Shown here: piece after piece, positions 21,277 through 32,382 of the stretch
Layout: every line of letters begins with the position of its first letter
Numbering within the stretch: position 1 is the first letter of the stretch
Assembly: GCA_030426545.1 (NCBI GenBank)
Contig: JAUHYL010000015.1
Location: 1-64,000 of the forward strand
DNA: 64,000 nucleotides
Direction of reading: 5' to 3'
From: Gammaproteobacteria bacterium
GTDB lineage: Bacteria; Pseudomonadota; Gammaproteobacteria; Pseudomonadales; Halieaceae
Notes under the pieces: model-generated
The model's database searches: none
What the model saw: the letters and a program-made list of their open reading frames with translations, nothing else
Told to the model about the DNA's origin: nothing
Program-made: the position numbers and the translations under genes

Positions 21277-21943
21277 CAAGCAGCCGATCGAGTGCAGTGG
21301 CAGCCGCCGCCTGCTCGGCGCGTCGCCGGCTGGAACCGCTGCCTTCGACAACCAGGGCAGGCGTCTCTATAGAGCATTGCACGAAAAACGTCTGCGCGTG
21401 ATCCTTGCCATCCACGCGTACCAGCTCGTAGTCCGGCAAAGGGTTGCTGCGGCCCTGCAGATACTCCTGCAGCCGCGTCTTGGCATCCTTATTGGAAGAT
21501 TTGGAAGAAATTTTCTCCAGCCGTGAGGCGAGCAGTGCCAGCACTTTCGCGCGGCAGTGTTCCACATCACTGTCCAGCAATATCGCACCGAACAACGCTT
21601 CAACCCCATCCGCCAGGATGGAACTGCGACGATGGCCTCCACTCTTTCGTTCCCCGGAGCCCAGGCGCATATACTCACCCAGCTCAAGCTCGCGCGCCAG
21701 ATCGGCCAGCGTTTCGCCATTGACCAGCCTGGAGCGCATTCGACTGAGCTCTCCCTCGGTGGCCCGGGGGAAGCGCTGGTAAAGATCCTCGGCGATAATG
21801 TGATTCAAAATGGAGTCGCCCAGAAACTCGAGGCGTTCATTGTTGCGACTGCCGGCGCTGCGGTGCGTCAGCGCCAGCTGCAGCAGCGCGCTATCACTAA
21901 AGGTGTGGTCCAGCGCCTTCTGCAGGCGTTTCAGGTCTGTCAT
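21263..21943 (-). CDS. rnc: Ribonuclease III
   Basis: [38 protein letters not shown]-terminal dsRBD. Confidence 0.96.
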   Translation of the reverse strand: MTDLKRLQKALDHTFSDSALLQLALTHRSAGSRNNERLEFLGDSILNHIIAEDLYQRFPRATEGELSRMRSRLVNGETLADLARELELGEYMRLGSGERKSGGHRRSSILADGVEALFGAILLDSDVEHCRAKVLALLASRLEKISSKSSNKDAKTRLQEYLQGRSNPLPDYELVRVDGKDHAQTFFVQCSIETPALVVEGSGSSRRRAEQAAAATALDRLLDDAS

Positions 21944-21965
21944 CTATCAGCGCGAGCACTGCCTG

Positions 21966-22379
21966 TCACTTCGGCTTTTTCGCTTGCTCGGGATCCAGCG
22001 GCTCGGCTACCCCCACCTGGTACTTGAGGTCATCGAAACGAATTATCCCGTCAAATCGCCAGAAGAGCGGCACACGCACTTCGTAACTGGCATCGATATA
22101 CATCTTGCCATCCCTGCGGTAGATCTGTACCTGGCGCGGATCCAACTCGTAAATCTGGTTGGTATTAAAAATGACAGAGATGTCCCTGCGGATATCACCA
22201 ATGCTTGATTCGGGTGTTTCCGGATCAAGCACGATGCGCTCGATAATATCGCGTATGGAGAGGGACTCGAAGTACGCTGGCGACATCTTGATGATACACA
22301 TGGCGAAAAACCCCACCATGATCAGTATCGCCAGTATGCCCAGTGCTGACATCCCCGATTGCTTGCTGCGCGTTTTCAT
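21966..22379 (-). CDS. DUF4845 family protein
   Basis: Position between lepB and rnc; single TM (KQSGMSALGILAILIMVGFFAMCIIKMSPAYFE). Confidence 0.85.
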   Translation of the reverse strand: MKTRSKQSGMSALGILAILIMVGFFAMCIIKMSPAYFESLSIRDIIERIVLDPETPESSIGDIRRDISVIFNTNQIYELDPRQVQIYRRDGKMYIDASYEVRVPLFWRFDGIIRFDDLKYQVGVAEPLDPEQAKKPK

Positions 22380-22438
22380 CCCACTCCCTCCTGCAACACT
22401 CTCTATTGTTATTCGATTTTGACAAATTGTGCTGTGCG

Positions 22439-23278
22439 CTACTCTATGCGCCCGACGCGGTCAAAACTGGGCAGACTGGTGAAAGACTGCCAGTGCATCC
22501 ACACCGCGAAGGCCTTGCCTACTATATCCTTTTCCGGCACCTGACCCCAAATCCGGCTATCGCTGCTGTTGTCGCGATTATCGCCCATCATGAAATAGTG
22601 GCCGGGCTTCACGACGACCTCAAAATTGAGATTGGGTGCCAACATATCGATCTGCCTCAGGTGCTCGGCGTCGCCCAGCGTTTCACTGGCGAGGCGGTAG
22701 CGCGGCGATGCGCTGACGCCGCCGGGCAGGGGCTCAAATGCAACCGCCTCTCCATTGATGAATAACTGCTTGTTGCGGTACGCAACGCGGTCGCCTGGAA
22801 GCCCCACCACGCGCTTGATGAAATAGGTATCGTTCATGTGCGGCGGAAAGAAAACCATGACATCGCCACGCTGTGGCTCGTTCAAATCCAGCACCTTGGT
22901 ACGCAGCACAGGGAGGCGCAGGCCGTAAGTGTATTTATTTACCAGAATGTAGTCGCCGACTTCCAGGGTGGGCACCATCGACGAAGAGGGTATCTGGAAT
23001 GGCTCAACTACGAAGGAACGCAGTACAAAAACGAACAGCAGCACCGGGAAGAATGAACGGGCGTACTCGGTGATAACCGGCTCACGCGCCGATTGTGCCG
23101 CCTGCTCCGAAAAACGCTGACTGTCTGGACTGCCCTCTTCCTGCCAACGTGGAAACTCCTGCTGCAGCCCCTGTAGGGTTTTACGCCTGGAGGGCGCCAG
23201 AAACAGGGCGTCGAGCAGCCAGAGTAAACCGCTACCAAAAACGAGGAGAAAGAGAATTAGGGGGAAATCGATTGTCAC
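22439..23278 (-). CDS. lepB: Signal peptidase I
   Basis: FRSFVVEPFQIPSSSMVPTLEVGDYILVNKYTYGLRLP...FIKRVVGLPGDRV...YFMMGDNRDNSSDSR. Confidence 0.96.
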   Translation of the reverse strand: MTIDFPLILFLLVFGSGLLWLLDALFLAPSRRKTLQGLQQEFPRWQEEGSPDSQRFSEQAAQSAREPVITEYARSFFPVLLFVFVLRSFVVEPFQIPSSSMVPTLEVGDYILVNKYTYGLRLPVLRTKVLDLNEPQRGDVMVFFPPHMNDTYFIKRVVGLPGDRVAYRNKQLFINGEAVAFEPLPGGVSASPRYRLASETLGDAEHLRQIDMLAPNLNFEVVVKPGHYFMMGDNRDNSSDSRIWGQVPEKDIVGKAFAVWMHWQSFTSLPSFDRVGRIE

Positions 23279-23302
23279 GTTGTCTATTGCCCTGCTGTTT
23301 GT

Positions 23303-25102
23303 CTAGTTATCTACTTTGAGCACCGCCAGGAAGGCAGATTGGGGTATCTCTACACTTCCCACCTGCTTCATGCGCTTTTTGCCCGCCTTTTGCTTTTCCA
23401 GCAGTTTCTTTTTCCGGGTTACGTCACCGCCATAACATTTGGCGGTGACGTTCTTGCGCAACGCCTTCACCGTTTGGCGTGCAACGATCTTGCCACCCAC
23501 CGCTGCCTGGATGGCGACGTCGAACATCTGCCTGGGTATCAGCTCTTTCATTTTCTCCGTCAGCTGACGGCCGCGGTGCTGAACGTGATCCCTGTGCACA
23601 ATGGTCGCCAGCGCATCCACCCGGTCACCGTTGATCAACACATCCAGGCGCGCCAACTGCGCCGCCTGAAAATGCTCAAACGAGTAGTCCAGGGACGCGT
23701 ATCCTCGACTGACAGACTTCAGCCGATCAAAGAAATCCAGCACGACTTCCGCCATCGGGATATCGTAAACAACGGAAACCTGTGCGCCAAGGAACTGCAT
23801 ATCCTTTTGAACTCCGCGTTTCTCAACGCAGAGCGTAATTACATTGCCCAGGTATTCTTGCGGCACGAGGATATTGCAACGCGCTATGGGCTCGCGCATC
23901 TCCTCAATTTCACCCACATCGGGTAACGCTGAGGGGTTGTCGACCTGCACGACATCACCGTTGCTCTTCACCACCTCGTAGATCACCGTTGGCGCCGTGG
24001 TGATCAGATCCAGGTCGTATTCGCGCTCAAGCCGCTCCTGGATAATTTCCATGTGGAGCATGCCCAAAAACCCGCAGCGAAAGCCAAAGCCGAGCGCATC
24101 TGAGGTTTCCGGCTCGTAAAATAAGGAGGCGTCGTTGAGTGTCAGCTTGGCCAGAGCGTCGCGAAAATCCTCATAGTCGTCTGAGGAAATGGTGAATATC
24201 CCGGCATACACCTGCGGCTTGATGGTCTGAAAACCGGGCAACGCCGCCACGTCCGGCTGTGACGCATGAATCAGGGTGTCGCCCACCGGGGCGCCGTGGA
24301 TATCCTTGATGCCGGCAACCACAAAACCCACTTCACCCGCGCCGAGCTTGCCGGTCTCCACACGCTTGGGTGTAAAAATTCCCACGCTGTCGACCTGGTG
24401 TGCGCGGCCGATCGATTTGGCCACAATCTTGTCGCGTGTCTTCAGCACGCCCTGCTTTACCCTTACCAGCGAGACAACACCGAGGTAGTTGTCGAACCAG
24501 GAATCAATAATCAACGCCTGCAAGGGCGCATCCAGATCGCCTTCCGGTGGGGGTATTTCGCGCACCAGGTATTCCAGCGCGTCTTCGATACCCTGGCCCG
24601 ACTTGGCACTGACCTGACAGGCCTCTGTGGCATCGATGCCGATGATCTCCTCGATCTCCAGCTTGACGCGATCGGGATCCGCCTGCGGCAGATCCATTTT
24701 GTTGAGGATGGGCAACACCTCCAACCCCTGCTCGATCGCAGTGTAACAATTGGCAACCGACTGGGCCTCGACACCCTGTCCTGCATCGACTACCAGCAAC
24801 GCGCCTTCGCAGGCAGCCAGCGAGCGCGATACCTCGTAGGAAAAGTCGACGTGGCCGGGCGTATCTATAAAGTTCAGTTGGTAGGTGTTGCCATCGCTGG
24901 CTTTGTAGTCCAGCGTAACGCTTTGCGCCTTGATGGTGATGCCGCGCTCGCGTTCGATATCCATGGAATCGAGCACCTGCTCGTCCATCTCGCGCGCAGT
25001 CAGGCCACCACAGTGCTGGATAAAACGGTCAGCAAGCGTCGACTTGCCGTGGTCAATGTGGGCAATGATGGAAAAGTTACGGATAAATCGCAGGTCGCTC
25101 AC
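23303..25102 (-). CDS. lepA: Elongation factor 4
   Basis: [53 protein letters not shown]. Confidence 0.98.
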   Translation of the reverse strand: MSDLRFIRNFSIIAHIDHGKSTLADRFIQHCGGLTAREMDEQVLDSMDIERERGITIKAQSVTLDYKASDGNTYQLNFIDTPGHVDFSYEVSRSLAACEGALLVVDAGQGVEAQSVANCYTAIEQGLEVLPILNKMDLPQADPDRVKLEIEEIIGIDATEACQVSAKSGQGIEDALEYLVREIPPPEGDLDAPLQALIIDSWFDNYLGVVSLVRVKQGVLKTRDKIVAKSIGRAHQVDSVGIFTPKRVETGKLGAGEVGFVVAGIKDIHGAPVGDTLIHASQPDVAALPGFQTIKPQVYAGIFTISSDDYEDFRDALAKLTLNDASLFYEPETSDALGFGFRCGFLGMLHMEIIQERLEREYDLDLITTAPTVIYEVVKSNGDVVQVDNPSALPDVGEIEEMREPIARCNILVPQEYLGNVITLCVEKRGVQKDMQFLGAQVSVVYDIPMAEVVLDFFDRLKSVSRGYASLDYSFEHFQAAQLARLDVLINGDRVDALATIVHRDHVQHRGRQLTEKMKELIPRQMFDVAIQAAVGGKIVARQTVKALRKNVTAKCYGGDVTRKKKLLEKQKAGKKRMKQVGSVEIPQSAFLAVLKVDN

Positions 25103-25289
25103 GGGAAGACCGGTTCTCAGGTTACGTCGCTGGTGACATCGGGAGACAGCTCAGCGCGCGGCCAGCCCAGAAGACGCGCGATTGTAACCTAATGGGGGAG
25201 CGATCGTCACGGAATGACGATGCGCTCCCGACAACCCTTTCCATGGGGCAACCCGGCGCTATTTCGCTGCGCCCGGTTCGCTCGACGGA

Positions 25290-26699
25290 CTAATCTTCGA
25301 CCCGAAGGCCAATAAACATCGGGTTGCCACGGCGGATCAGCCGAACCGGCACGGAACTGCCGCTTTTCAGGGACTTCACCGCCTTGTTGAAGGCACTGCT
25401 CGATTTCACCGGTGTATCCCCGATCAGCGTGATCACATCGCCGTTCAGCACTCCGGCCTCGGCTGCCGCCGAACCCGGCAACACCTCGCGCACCACCACG
25501 CCGCCACTGATGCCGTAGCGCTCGAGGTTACCCTCCGGAACGTCCTCCACGACCAGGCCCAGTCTGCCGCCTCGATCGCCGTTGCTCGACGGTGAACTCA
25601 GGGAGTAGCTATCCTCGGCGCCCAGCCCCCCTACTTCAACGTCGATGCGCTTGCGCTTTTTATCGCGCAGAATTTCCACCTCGACCCGGGCATCCGGCGC
25701 GATGAGACCGACCACGTGCGGCAAATCGCCAGAGGTACGAATGTCGTGGCCATCAAACCGCGTGATGATGTCGCCGGCCTTGAGCCCTGCTTTATCCGCC
25801 GGGCCATCGTCGGCGAGCTGGGTTACCAGGGCACCGCGTGGCTTGTCCAGGCCAAAGGACTCCGCCAGGTTGCGATCCACATCCTGGATCGTCACGCCCA
25901 GCCAACCGCGCGTGACACGCCCCTCGGTTTTCAGTTGATCGACCACATTGCGCACCACGCTGACCGGGATGGCGAAGGACAGGCCAATAGACCCTCCGCT
26001 GCGTGTGTAGATCTGGGAATTGACTCCCACCACTTCGCCGCGCAGGTTAAACAGGGGGCCACCCGAGTTGCCCGGGTTGATGGCCACGTCAGTCTGAATG
26101 AAGGGCACGTAGTTTTCTCCGCGCTCCGTCGGCAGGCTGCGCCCCTTGGCGCTGACGATTCCCGCGGTGACGGAGTAGTCCAAACCGAAAGGAGAACCGA
26201 TAGCCAGCACCCATTCGCCCACCTCCAACTCGTCGTTGGAGGCCAACTTCAGCACAGGCAAACCCGAGGCCTCGATGCGCAGCAGCGCCAGGTCGGAGCG
26301 CGGGTCGGTACCGACGATTTCGGCGTCAAACTCGCGCCGATCGCTCATGCGCACCAGTACGCTATCCGCACCGTCCACCACGTGATTGTTGGTGACGATG
26401 TAACCGTCCCCGGAAAGGATAAAACCCGAGCCCATGCCCATACGCGGATTGCGTGAGGGCGGCCCGCCGCGAAACTCGAAAAAGCGCCGCAGGTACTCGG
26501 GAATCTCCTCGGGCACCTGTCCCTGGCCCTGGTCCACGGCGCGAGCGGTCTTCTGCTCCACGATGATTTTGACCACGGCGGGTGAACTTTCACGCACAAT
26601 CTGCTTGAAATCAGGCAGCTCCGCAGCAGAGGCCAGCAGAGGCAGTGACAGTGCGAGCATTACGGTGAACGAACGGAGAAAGCGTGCTACATCAGTCAT
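25290..26699 (-). CDS. DegP/MucD-type periplasmic serine endoprotease
   Basis: GSGFILSGDGYIVTNNHVVDGAD, DLALLRIEA, NPGNSGGPLFNLRGEVVGVNSQIYTRSGG, two PDZ domains. Confidence 0.95.
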   Translation of the reverse strand: MTDVARFLRSFTVMLALSLPLLASAAELPDFKQIVRESSPAVVKIIVEQKTARAVDQGQGQVPEEIPEYLRRFFEFRGGPPSRNPRMGMGSGFILSGDGYIVTNNHVVDGADSVLVRMSDRREFDAEIVGTDPRSDLALLRIEASGLPVLKLASNDELEVGEWVLAIGSPFGLDYSVTAGIVSAKGRSLPTERGENYVPFIQTDVAINPGNSGGPLFNLRGEVVGVNSQIYTRSGGSIGLSFAIPVSVVRNVVDQLKTEGRVTRGWLGVTIQDVDRNLAESFGLDKPRGALVTQLADDGPADKAGLKAGDIITRFDGHDIRTSGDLPHVVGLIAPDARVEVEILRDKKRKRIDVEVGGLGAEDSYSLSSPSSNGDRGGRLGLVVEDVPEGNLERYGISGGVVVREVLPGSAAAEAGVLNGDVITLIGDTPVKSSSAFNKAVKSLKSGSSVPVRLIRRGNPMFIGLRVED

Positions 26700-26800
26700 T
26701 CTTGATATCCAATCTATTGCTTTGTCAGTTGATAAACTCGGAGAAAAACACGGTCTGAGCCTGTTGCCAGACCATCCACTTCCGGTCGCCGGGATCGACG

Positions 26801-27277
26801 CTAGATCGCCGTTGCCGCAAGCCGCGTGGAACGATTGACCGCCATCAGGCTGGGCTGGAAACCGCGATCGTCCCGGTGGGCGACGCCGTGCCAGCGCAAC
26901 AACAAAAAGCCCACGGCCAGCCCCACGGTAGCGCCCAGCGCCGCCATGGCATCCTGCCCCCCCGGAAGCAGGGCAACCGCCAGTGCGGCGCCACCGAGCA
27001 TGCACAGTAAGGGCATGAGGTACGCCAGAAACGAGCCACGCAAAACAACGTCTTCCGGGATTGCAATCACCACTTCATCATCGACCCGGCATTCTTGCGG
27101 GTCGATGTCACCGGGCAGCACCCGCACGAGATTGCGCCTGCCGGGATAGATCTGGTTTAGCAGGCCGTGGCCACAGCCCTTTTGCACCGCACAGCTGCCG
27201 CAGGTGCTCTTGCGGATGCTCTCCACCCACAGGCTGTCGGCCTCTATCGCTACGACCCGGGCTACCTCTGTCAGCAT
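26801..27277 (-). CDS. rseC: SoxR-reducing system protein RseC
   Basis: MLTEVARVVAIEADSLWVESIRKSTCGSCAVQKGCGHGLLNQIYPGR; two TMs. Confidence 0.92.
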   Translation of the reverse strand: MLTEVARVVAIEADSLWVESIRKSTCGSCAVQKGCGHGLLNQIYPGRRNLVRVLPGDIDPQECRVDDEVVIAIPEDVVLRGSFLAYLMPLLCMLGGAALAVALLPGGQDAMAALGATVGLAVGFLLLRWHGVAHRDDRGFQPSLMAVNRSTRLAATAI

Positions 27278-27278
27278 G

Positions 27279-28238
27279 TCACTCCATCCAACTCAGGGAA
27301 TCCGCAACCATTCTAGCGGTGTTGATCGGCACTTCGCCAATCACGGTCACCAGCACCGGCTGATCGCCCAGGCGCATGCCGCGGGTATAGGACAGAGTAC
27401 CTCCCTCCCGCACGACGCCTTCACCGGCGCGGATTTCGCGATCAAAGTTCTCAAGAAACACGGAAAATACGGCAAGGCCATCGGTAAACGACTGTCGCCC
27501 GGATTCGCCGTCGGAGGCATCTGTCAGCGTGAAGCCACGCGGTAGCCAACTGACCCGCCAGGGCCGCATCACCCTGCGGACATCGTTGCCGTGTGCGGGG
27601 TGCGGGTGCGCGGCCTCGTGCACAATATCGACTTCTGTGGTACCGGGTACACTGTCGCCATAGGAGAGGTTGGCGTACTGAAACTTCTCCAACACCTTGC
27701 CTCCCTGGGCAAACGTCTCAGTCTTGAGCAGCAGGCCCGTTTCGCGGTCCAGCGCCAACCGATAGCCATATCGGTACATGTCACGCGGCTCCACAGTGAT
27801 CTTCACAGCCGGGCGTCCGGCGATGCGTTCAGCGCCATCAACCCGGAACTGGTACTGCTCTGCCAGGCCACAGCGACCGGCCTGCAACTCCTCGCTGACA
27901 CGCAGCAGCTGATGACCGGGGTGTACACACTCCAGGGGATGGGCTTTGCGACTGACGCCGGCACCCTGCCCCGTGAGCTGTATCAGTCGCTCTGAACTCG
28001 CGCCACGCTTCACCAGGTGAGACACCTGGATCACCTGCATGTCGTCGCCACGCTGCAGGGTGACCACGCCATGGTAGCTATGGCGCCGCACGCTGTGGGA
28101 CATTTTGTCCAGCCACGACACTGCGACAGCGTCCGCCTTCGCACAACTGTCGACCGCATTGACGGCGGCAGACAGCGCCAGCAGCAACGCGCCCAGCAGG
28201 GGGTACACGAAAACACTGAGTCGAATGGGCGTCACCAC
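27279..28238 (-). CDS. rseB: Sigma-E regulator RseB/MucB
   Basis: WLDKMSHSVRRHSYHGVVTLQRGDDMQVIQVSHLVKRGASSERLIQLTGQ; position in rpoE operon. Confidence 0.93.
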   Translation of the reverse strand: MVTPIRLSVFVYPLLGALLLALSAAVNAVDSCAKADAVAVSWLDKMSHSVRRHSYHGVVTLQRGDDMQVIQVSHLVKRGASSERLIQLTGQGAGVSRKAHPLECVHPGHQLLRVSEELQAGRCGLAEQYQFRVDGAERIAGRPAVKITVEPRDMYRYGYRLALDRETGLLLKTETFAQGGKVLEKFQYANLSYGDSVPGTTEVDIVHEAAHPHPAHGNDVRRVMRPWRVSWLPRGFTLTDASDGESGRQSFTDGLAVFSVFLENFDREIRAGEGVVREGGTLSYTRGMRLGDQPVLVTVIGEVPINTARMVADSLSWME

Positions 28239-28243
28239 CGTGT

Positions 28244-28864
28244 CTACTTCTGAATCTCGTCCACCCGCGCAAAGGGGATGAGGCCCTGCGGGGAATTGAG
28301 CGCGGCGTGTTCAGCGTGTACCTGTATGTAGCGGCCCATGCGCTGTCGCGCCAGTTGCTCGTAGGCGGTGCGCGTGGCTGGCTGCAGCACGGGCACGGAT
28401 TGCGTGCCGTAGCTGGCCTGAACCGGCGTCGCCCCCAGACTGTTGATCATGCCGACCGGCGAAGCGCTGGCCGCCACCGCATTGTCGCGGTCATAGGCGT
28501 CGGGTACTCCCAACTGTGCCAGTTGCTGACCGCTGACAATCACGGCGGCGGCCACGGATGCCGCCACGGCGAAGCTGGCCACCGGGCGCAACAGGCGCTG
28601 GCGCAGGCCTGCGGCTGGCACTTTTGATTGCTCGCTGCCGTCCGCAGGCAGATCCTGCAGTGCGTCGCTGACCCGACGGGAGATATCCGCCAGGGGCAGG
28701 GCCTGCCCTGAGCCCGCGACCGGGCCGCGTGCCATGTTGTAGCGCACCCACGACTGCCGCAGGTTTTCGTCTGCGCCGATGCGCGACAGCAGTCGCTCCA
28801 ACTCCAACTCATTGGCCTCGTCGTCCATCAACGCTGACAGCGACTCCCGCAGTTTCTCACTCAT
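28244..28864 (-). CDS. rseA: Anti-sigma-E factor RseA/MucA
   Basis: MSEKLRESLSALMDDEANELELERLLSRIGADENLRQSWVRYNMARG. Confidence 0.93.
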   Translation of the reverse strand: MSEKLRESLSALMDDEANELELERLLSRIGADENLRQSWVRYNMARGPVAGSGQALPLADISRRVSDALQDLPADGSEQSKVPAAGLRQRLLRPVASFAVAASVAAAVIVSGQQLAQLGVPDAYDRDNAVAASASPVGMINSLGATPVQASYGTQSVPVLQPATRTAYEQLARQRMGRYIQVHAEHAALNSPQGLIPFARVDEIQK

Positions 28865-28922
28865 TGTTCTCGCCCTGCTTTGACTGGCATGCAGTCGTGT
28901 TGGTTAACCTGATCACTGGCGT

Positions 28923-29507
28923 TCATTGCTCCCCGTCCAATTGCTTGCGCACCTGCGTATCTATCGCCTCGCGCGCGCGAAAGATCCTGGATCGCACGGT
29001 GCCTACCGGACAGTCCATTATCTCGGCGATATCCTCGTAGCTGAGACCATCAAATTCGCGCAACGTTACCGCGGTGCGCAGATCATCTGGAAGGTCTGCC
29101 ATCGCATTTTCAACCACAGCCTTCAGTTCCTCGCCAAACAGCGCATTTTCAGGATTCTCAAGGTCGCGTAGCGCGCCCCCGGCCTCATAGTATTCGGCGT
29201 CCTCGACGTCCACATCGGAACCGGGCGGCCGGCGCGAGCGAGACACGAGGTGATTCTTGGCAGTGTTGATCGCAATGCGGTACAGCCAGGTGTAAAACGC
29301 GGAGTCGCCGCGAAACTTCGGCAGTGCCCGGTAGGCCTTGATAAATGCTTCCTGCGCCACATCCTGAACTTCATCCGCATCGCGTACATACCGGCTGATA
29401 AGGCCAAAAATCTTGTGCTGATACTTCAGTACCAACATATCGAAAGCTCGGGAATCGCCCTTTTGTACCCTGGCGACCAGTTGCTGATCCGTCTCCGCGG
29501 CTGTCAC
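28923..29507 (-). CDS. rpoE: RNA polymerase sigma-E (AlgU) factor
   Basis: DQQLVARVQKGDSRAFDMLVLKYQHKIFGLISRYVRDADEVQDVAQEAFIKAYRALPKFRGDSAFYTWLYRIAINTAKNHL. Confidence 0.97.
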   Translation of the reverse strand: MTAAETDQQLVARVQKGDSRAFDMLVLKYQHKIFGLISRYVRDADEVQDVAQEAFIKAYRALPKFRGDSAFYTWLYRIAINTAKNHLVSRSRRPPGSDVDVEDAEYYEAGGALRDLENPENALFGEELKAVVENAMADLPDDLRTAVTLREFDGLSYEDIAEIMDCPVGTVRSRIFRAREAIDTQVRKQLDGEQ

Positions 29508-29592
29508 GCCTGGTTCTCCTTGCTGTCCCCGGGCGCCCCAACGCCAAGCGGATGGTTCAGGCTACAAGCCGCAAACTCTCCAATCTGAAGCG

Positions 29593-29619
29593 ATAGACAG
29601 CAGATAGAAAACTTAGTTC
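29593..29619 (-). promoter_or_regulatory. Candidate sigma-E autoregulatory promoter upstream of rpoE
   Basis: Minus strand: GAACTA-N16-TCTAT, close to sigma-E/AlgU consensus GAACTT-N16/17-TCTGA, ~86 nt upstream of the rpoE start. Confidence 0.5.
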
Positions 29620-29880
29620 GCATTAGTTTCGCACTTTGCCGGGTAATTGACGGCTTGGGGTCAGATTCACGTCACAGACGCCGCCGACCCCTGCCGTCGG
29701 GATCAATGGGGCGACATAATATAGTCCGCGAGCCACCGAGAACAACGGCAATGCTACCGGGAACGGCTGCCCGTCCCGGTTGTCAGCTTGTGGCGGTTGA
29801 GTATTGCGCTGGCGGGCTGCTCTGAGTACTGTTGGCTTATCTCAAGCTGACCCGGTCGCCACGCAACACGCCCTACTGCC

Positions 29881-31488
29881 ATGACGAATGGTTACACCCA
29901 CGATGTGCTGGTGATAGGCAGCGGTGCCGCCGGCCTGAGCCTCGCCCTGCACCTGCCCCCCGATTGCCGTGTAGCACTGCTCACCAAGGGAGAGCTTAAC
30001 CAGGGCTCCACGTACTATGCACAAGGCGGCATGGCCGCGGTGCTGCACGATCGGGATACCGTGGATTCCCACGTGGAGGACACGCTCGCCGCCGGCGCCG
30101 GCCTGTGCAAACGCGAGGCAGTGGAATTCACTGTGCGCAACAGCCGACGCTGCGTGGAGTGGCTGGTGTCACAGGGCGTGGATTTCGACCTGCGGGAGGA
30201 TCAACCCGGCTCCGGCGACCGGGAGTTTCACCTAACGCGTGAGGGCGGCCACAGCCACCGGCGAATTATCCACGCAGCGGATCGCACCGGCAGCGCTATT
30301 TCAGAGGTGCTGACCGAGCGCGCACTCGCGGCGCCCAATATCGAGATATTCACCCATCGCACCGCGGTCGACCTGGTCGTCAAACAGGGCCGCTGCCAGG
30401 GCGCCTACATTCTCAACCAGCAAACGGGGCACGTGGAGCTATTCCAATCGCGTGCCGTTGTCCTGGCCACCGGCGGTGCCAGCAAGGCCTATCTGTACAC
30501 CAGCAACCCGGACGGCGCGAGCGGCGATGGCATTGCCATGGCCTGGCGTGCTGGTTGCCGCGTTGCAAACCTCGAGTTCAACCAGTTCCACCCTACCTGC
30601 CTGTACCACCCGCGCGCCAAGTCTTTCCTGATTACAGAAGCTATCCGCGGCGAGGGAGGCCGGTTGTTGCTGCCTGACGGCGAGCGTTTTATGACACGCT
30701 TTGATGACCGTGGCGAGCTGGCGTCCCGGGACGTCGTGGCGCGCGCCATCGACCATGAAATGAAGCGTCTGGGTGCTGACTGCGTATTCCTGGATATATC
30801 GCACCAGCCGCGCTCGTTTCTGGAAAGTCACTTTCCCACCGTGATGTCGCGCTGCCTGGAGTTCGGCATCGATATAAGCGCAGAGCCCATACCGGTGGTT
30901 CCCGCGGCTCACTACACCTGTGGCGGCATATTGGTGGACACCGATAGCCGAACCGACCTGCACGGTCTGTACGCGGTAGGCGAGGCCTCCTGTACCGGCC
31001 TGCACGGGGCCAATCGGATGGCCAGCAACTCCCTGCTCGAATGCCTGGTCTTCGCAGAATCGGCTGCGAAACATATAACAGCGGGATTATCCAAACTGGC
31101 AGCGCCACATGACGCACCGCCCTGGGATGAAAGCCAGGTCACGGATTCAGACGAGGACGTGATCATCTCCCACAACTGGGACGAACTGCGGCGCTTCATG
31201 TGGGACTACGTGGGTATTGTGCGCACCAATAAACGACTACAGCGCGCGCAACACCGGGTACAACTGCTGCAGGCGGAAATCGCCGAGTACTACGGCAACT
31301 ACAAGGTGAGCAACGACCTGCTGGAACTGCGCAACCTGGCCATGGTCGCGGAGTTGATGATCCGTTGCGCCATTTCGCGCCGCGAGAGTCGCGGCCTGCA
31401 CTACACACTGGACTATCCGGACCTGCTGCCCGAAGCCGAGGACACCGTGCTCAGGCCCGACAACGCGCCGCGCCGTGTCGCCGCCTGA
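29881..31488 (+). CDS. nadB: L-aspartate oxidase
   Basis: [47 protein letters not shown]...[26 protein letters not shown] (read as [22 protein letters not shown]). Confidence 0.97.
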   Translation: MTNGYTHDVLVIGSGAAGLSLALHLPPDCRVALLTKGELNQGSTYYAQGGMAAVLHDRDTVDSHVEDTLAAGAGLCKREAVEFTVRNSRRCVEWLVSQGVDFDLREDQPGSGDREFHLTREGGHSHRRIIHAADRTGSAISEVLTERALAAPNIEIFTHRTAVDLVVKQGRCQGAYILNQQTGHVELFQSRAVVLATGGASKAYLYTSNPDGASGDGIAMAWRAGCRVANLEFNQFHPTCLYHPRAKSFLITEAIRGEGGRLLLPDGERFMTRFDDRGELASRDVVARAIDHEMKRLGADCVFLDISHQPRSFLESHFPTVMSRCLEFGIDISAEPIPVVPAAHYTCGGILVDTDSRTDLHGLYAVGEASCTGLHGANRMASNSLLECLVFAESAAKHITAGLSKLAAPHDAPPWDESQVTDSDEDVIISHNWDELRRFMWDYVGIVRTNKRLQRAQHRVQLLQAEIAEYYGNYKVSNDLLELRNLAMVAELMIRCAISRRESRGLHYTLDYPDLLPEAEDTVLRPDNAPRRVAA

Positions 31489-31508
31489 TTCCAGCGGCCA
31501 CCGCCGGC

Positions 31509-31946
31509 TTACCCGGACGCCGCTGGCACGACAGTAAGGCGGGCACGCAGGCGGCGATAATCTTCAGTACCCAGCGCATCGCGAAACAGCCACAGCCGCT
31601 GCACGGTGCCGCCCCGGGTTGGCCGCAGTCTGACAAACACCAGCCAGGGCAGCGTTGTACTGCTGTGCAGCAAGGCCGCGGGCTGCAGCTGGCCCTGCCG
31701 GCCAAAATGCCAGCCGCCCTGGTGGCAGCGCAATTCCAACTCGTTCAGGGTGTCGCGCCAGCAATGGGCAAGCCGCAGGGTTGCCGGCAGCGCCAGAACC
31801 ACCGCGAGGGCCAGGTGTCCTCTGATTGCGACTAACGCAAGCGCCACAGCACACAGCAGCAGCGCCATCCACCAGCACCGCTTGCGCCAGCGCGATTTAC
31901 CGAAGCGCAGGCGGAGTTCGGGCGTGCTCCAAAACGAGATTGACAA
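31509..31946 (-). CDS. YgfX/CptA-like membrane protein
   Basis: ~145 aa, two TMs, overlaps the 3' end of sdhE; TP[EL]LRLRF...WRDTLNELELRCHQGGWHFG. Confidence 0.7.
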   Translation of the reverse strand: MSISFWSTPELRLRFGKSRWRKRCWWMALLLCAVALALVAIRGHLALAVVLALPATLRLAHCWRDTLNELELRCHQGGWHFGRQGQLQPAALLHSSTTLPWLVFVRLRPTRGGTVQRLWLFRDALGTEDYRRLRARLTVVPAASG

Positions 31947-32190
31947 TGGCGCTCAATTCCTCATCTGCCGGTTGCTCGCGTTGCAAGAGCCAGGCGAACA
32001 GATCCTGGTCTTCACACAACATCAGCGCCTGAAAGCGCTGGCGGTCGGCGTCATCCAGTTGCGCATAACGCTCACGTACGAAGGGCTCCAATACCAGATC
32101 CAGCTCCAGCATCCCCCTGCGCGCCGCCCAGCGCATGCGATTGATTTCCTCTCTACCCAGCATTACGCGGATCAGCCCCCATGACGACAT
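31897..32190 (-). CDS. sdhE: FAD assembly factor SdhE
   Basis: INRMRWAARRGMLELDLVLEPFVRERYAQLDDADRQRFQALMLCEDQDLFAWLL (RxGMxELD motif). Confidence 0.92.
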   Translation of the reverse strand: MSSWGLIRVMLGREEINRMRWAARRGMLELDLVLEPFVRERYAQLDDADRQRFQALMLCEDQDLFAWLLQREQPADEELSAIVNLVLEHARTPPALR

Positions 32191-32382
32191 CAAAGCCGCA
32201 CAGTATAACGTCAATTGTGCGCACAGGACGGACCTGGCGCGGTTTGCCGAGAATCTGAACAAGATGAAAACGTGTCGCGGGGAAATGCGGGCAGCACTAC
32301 TGACAGAGGGAAGCGCAGCGCCTATCATTCCGCGCTGACACGCCGTGCCGCAAGGCCCGGCCAAAAAAAAGAGGAAACGACA

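Noticed and set aside
29640-29700. TTGGGGTCAGATTCACGTC motif upstream of nadB considered as a REP half-site
   Set aside because: No clear inverted partner nearby; cannot be distinguished from ordinary intergenic sequence.
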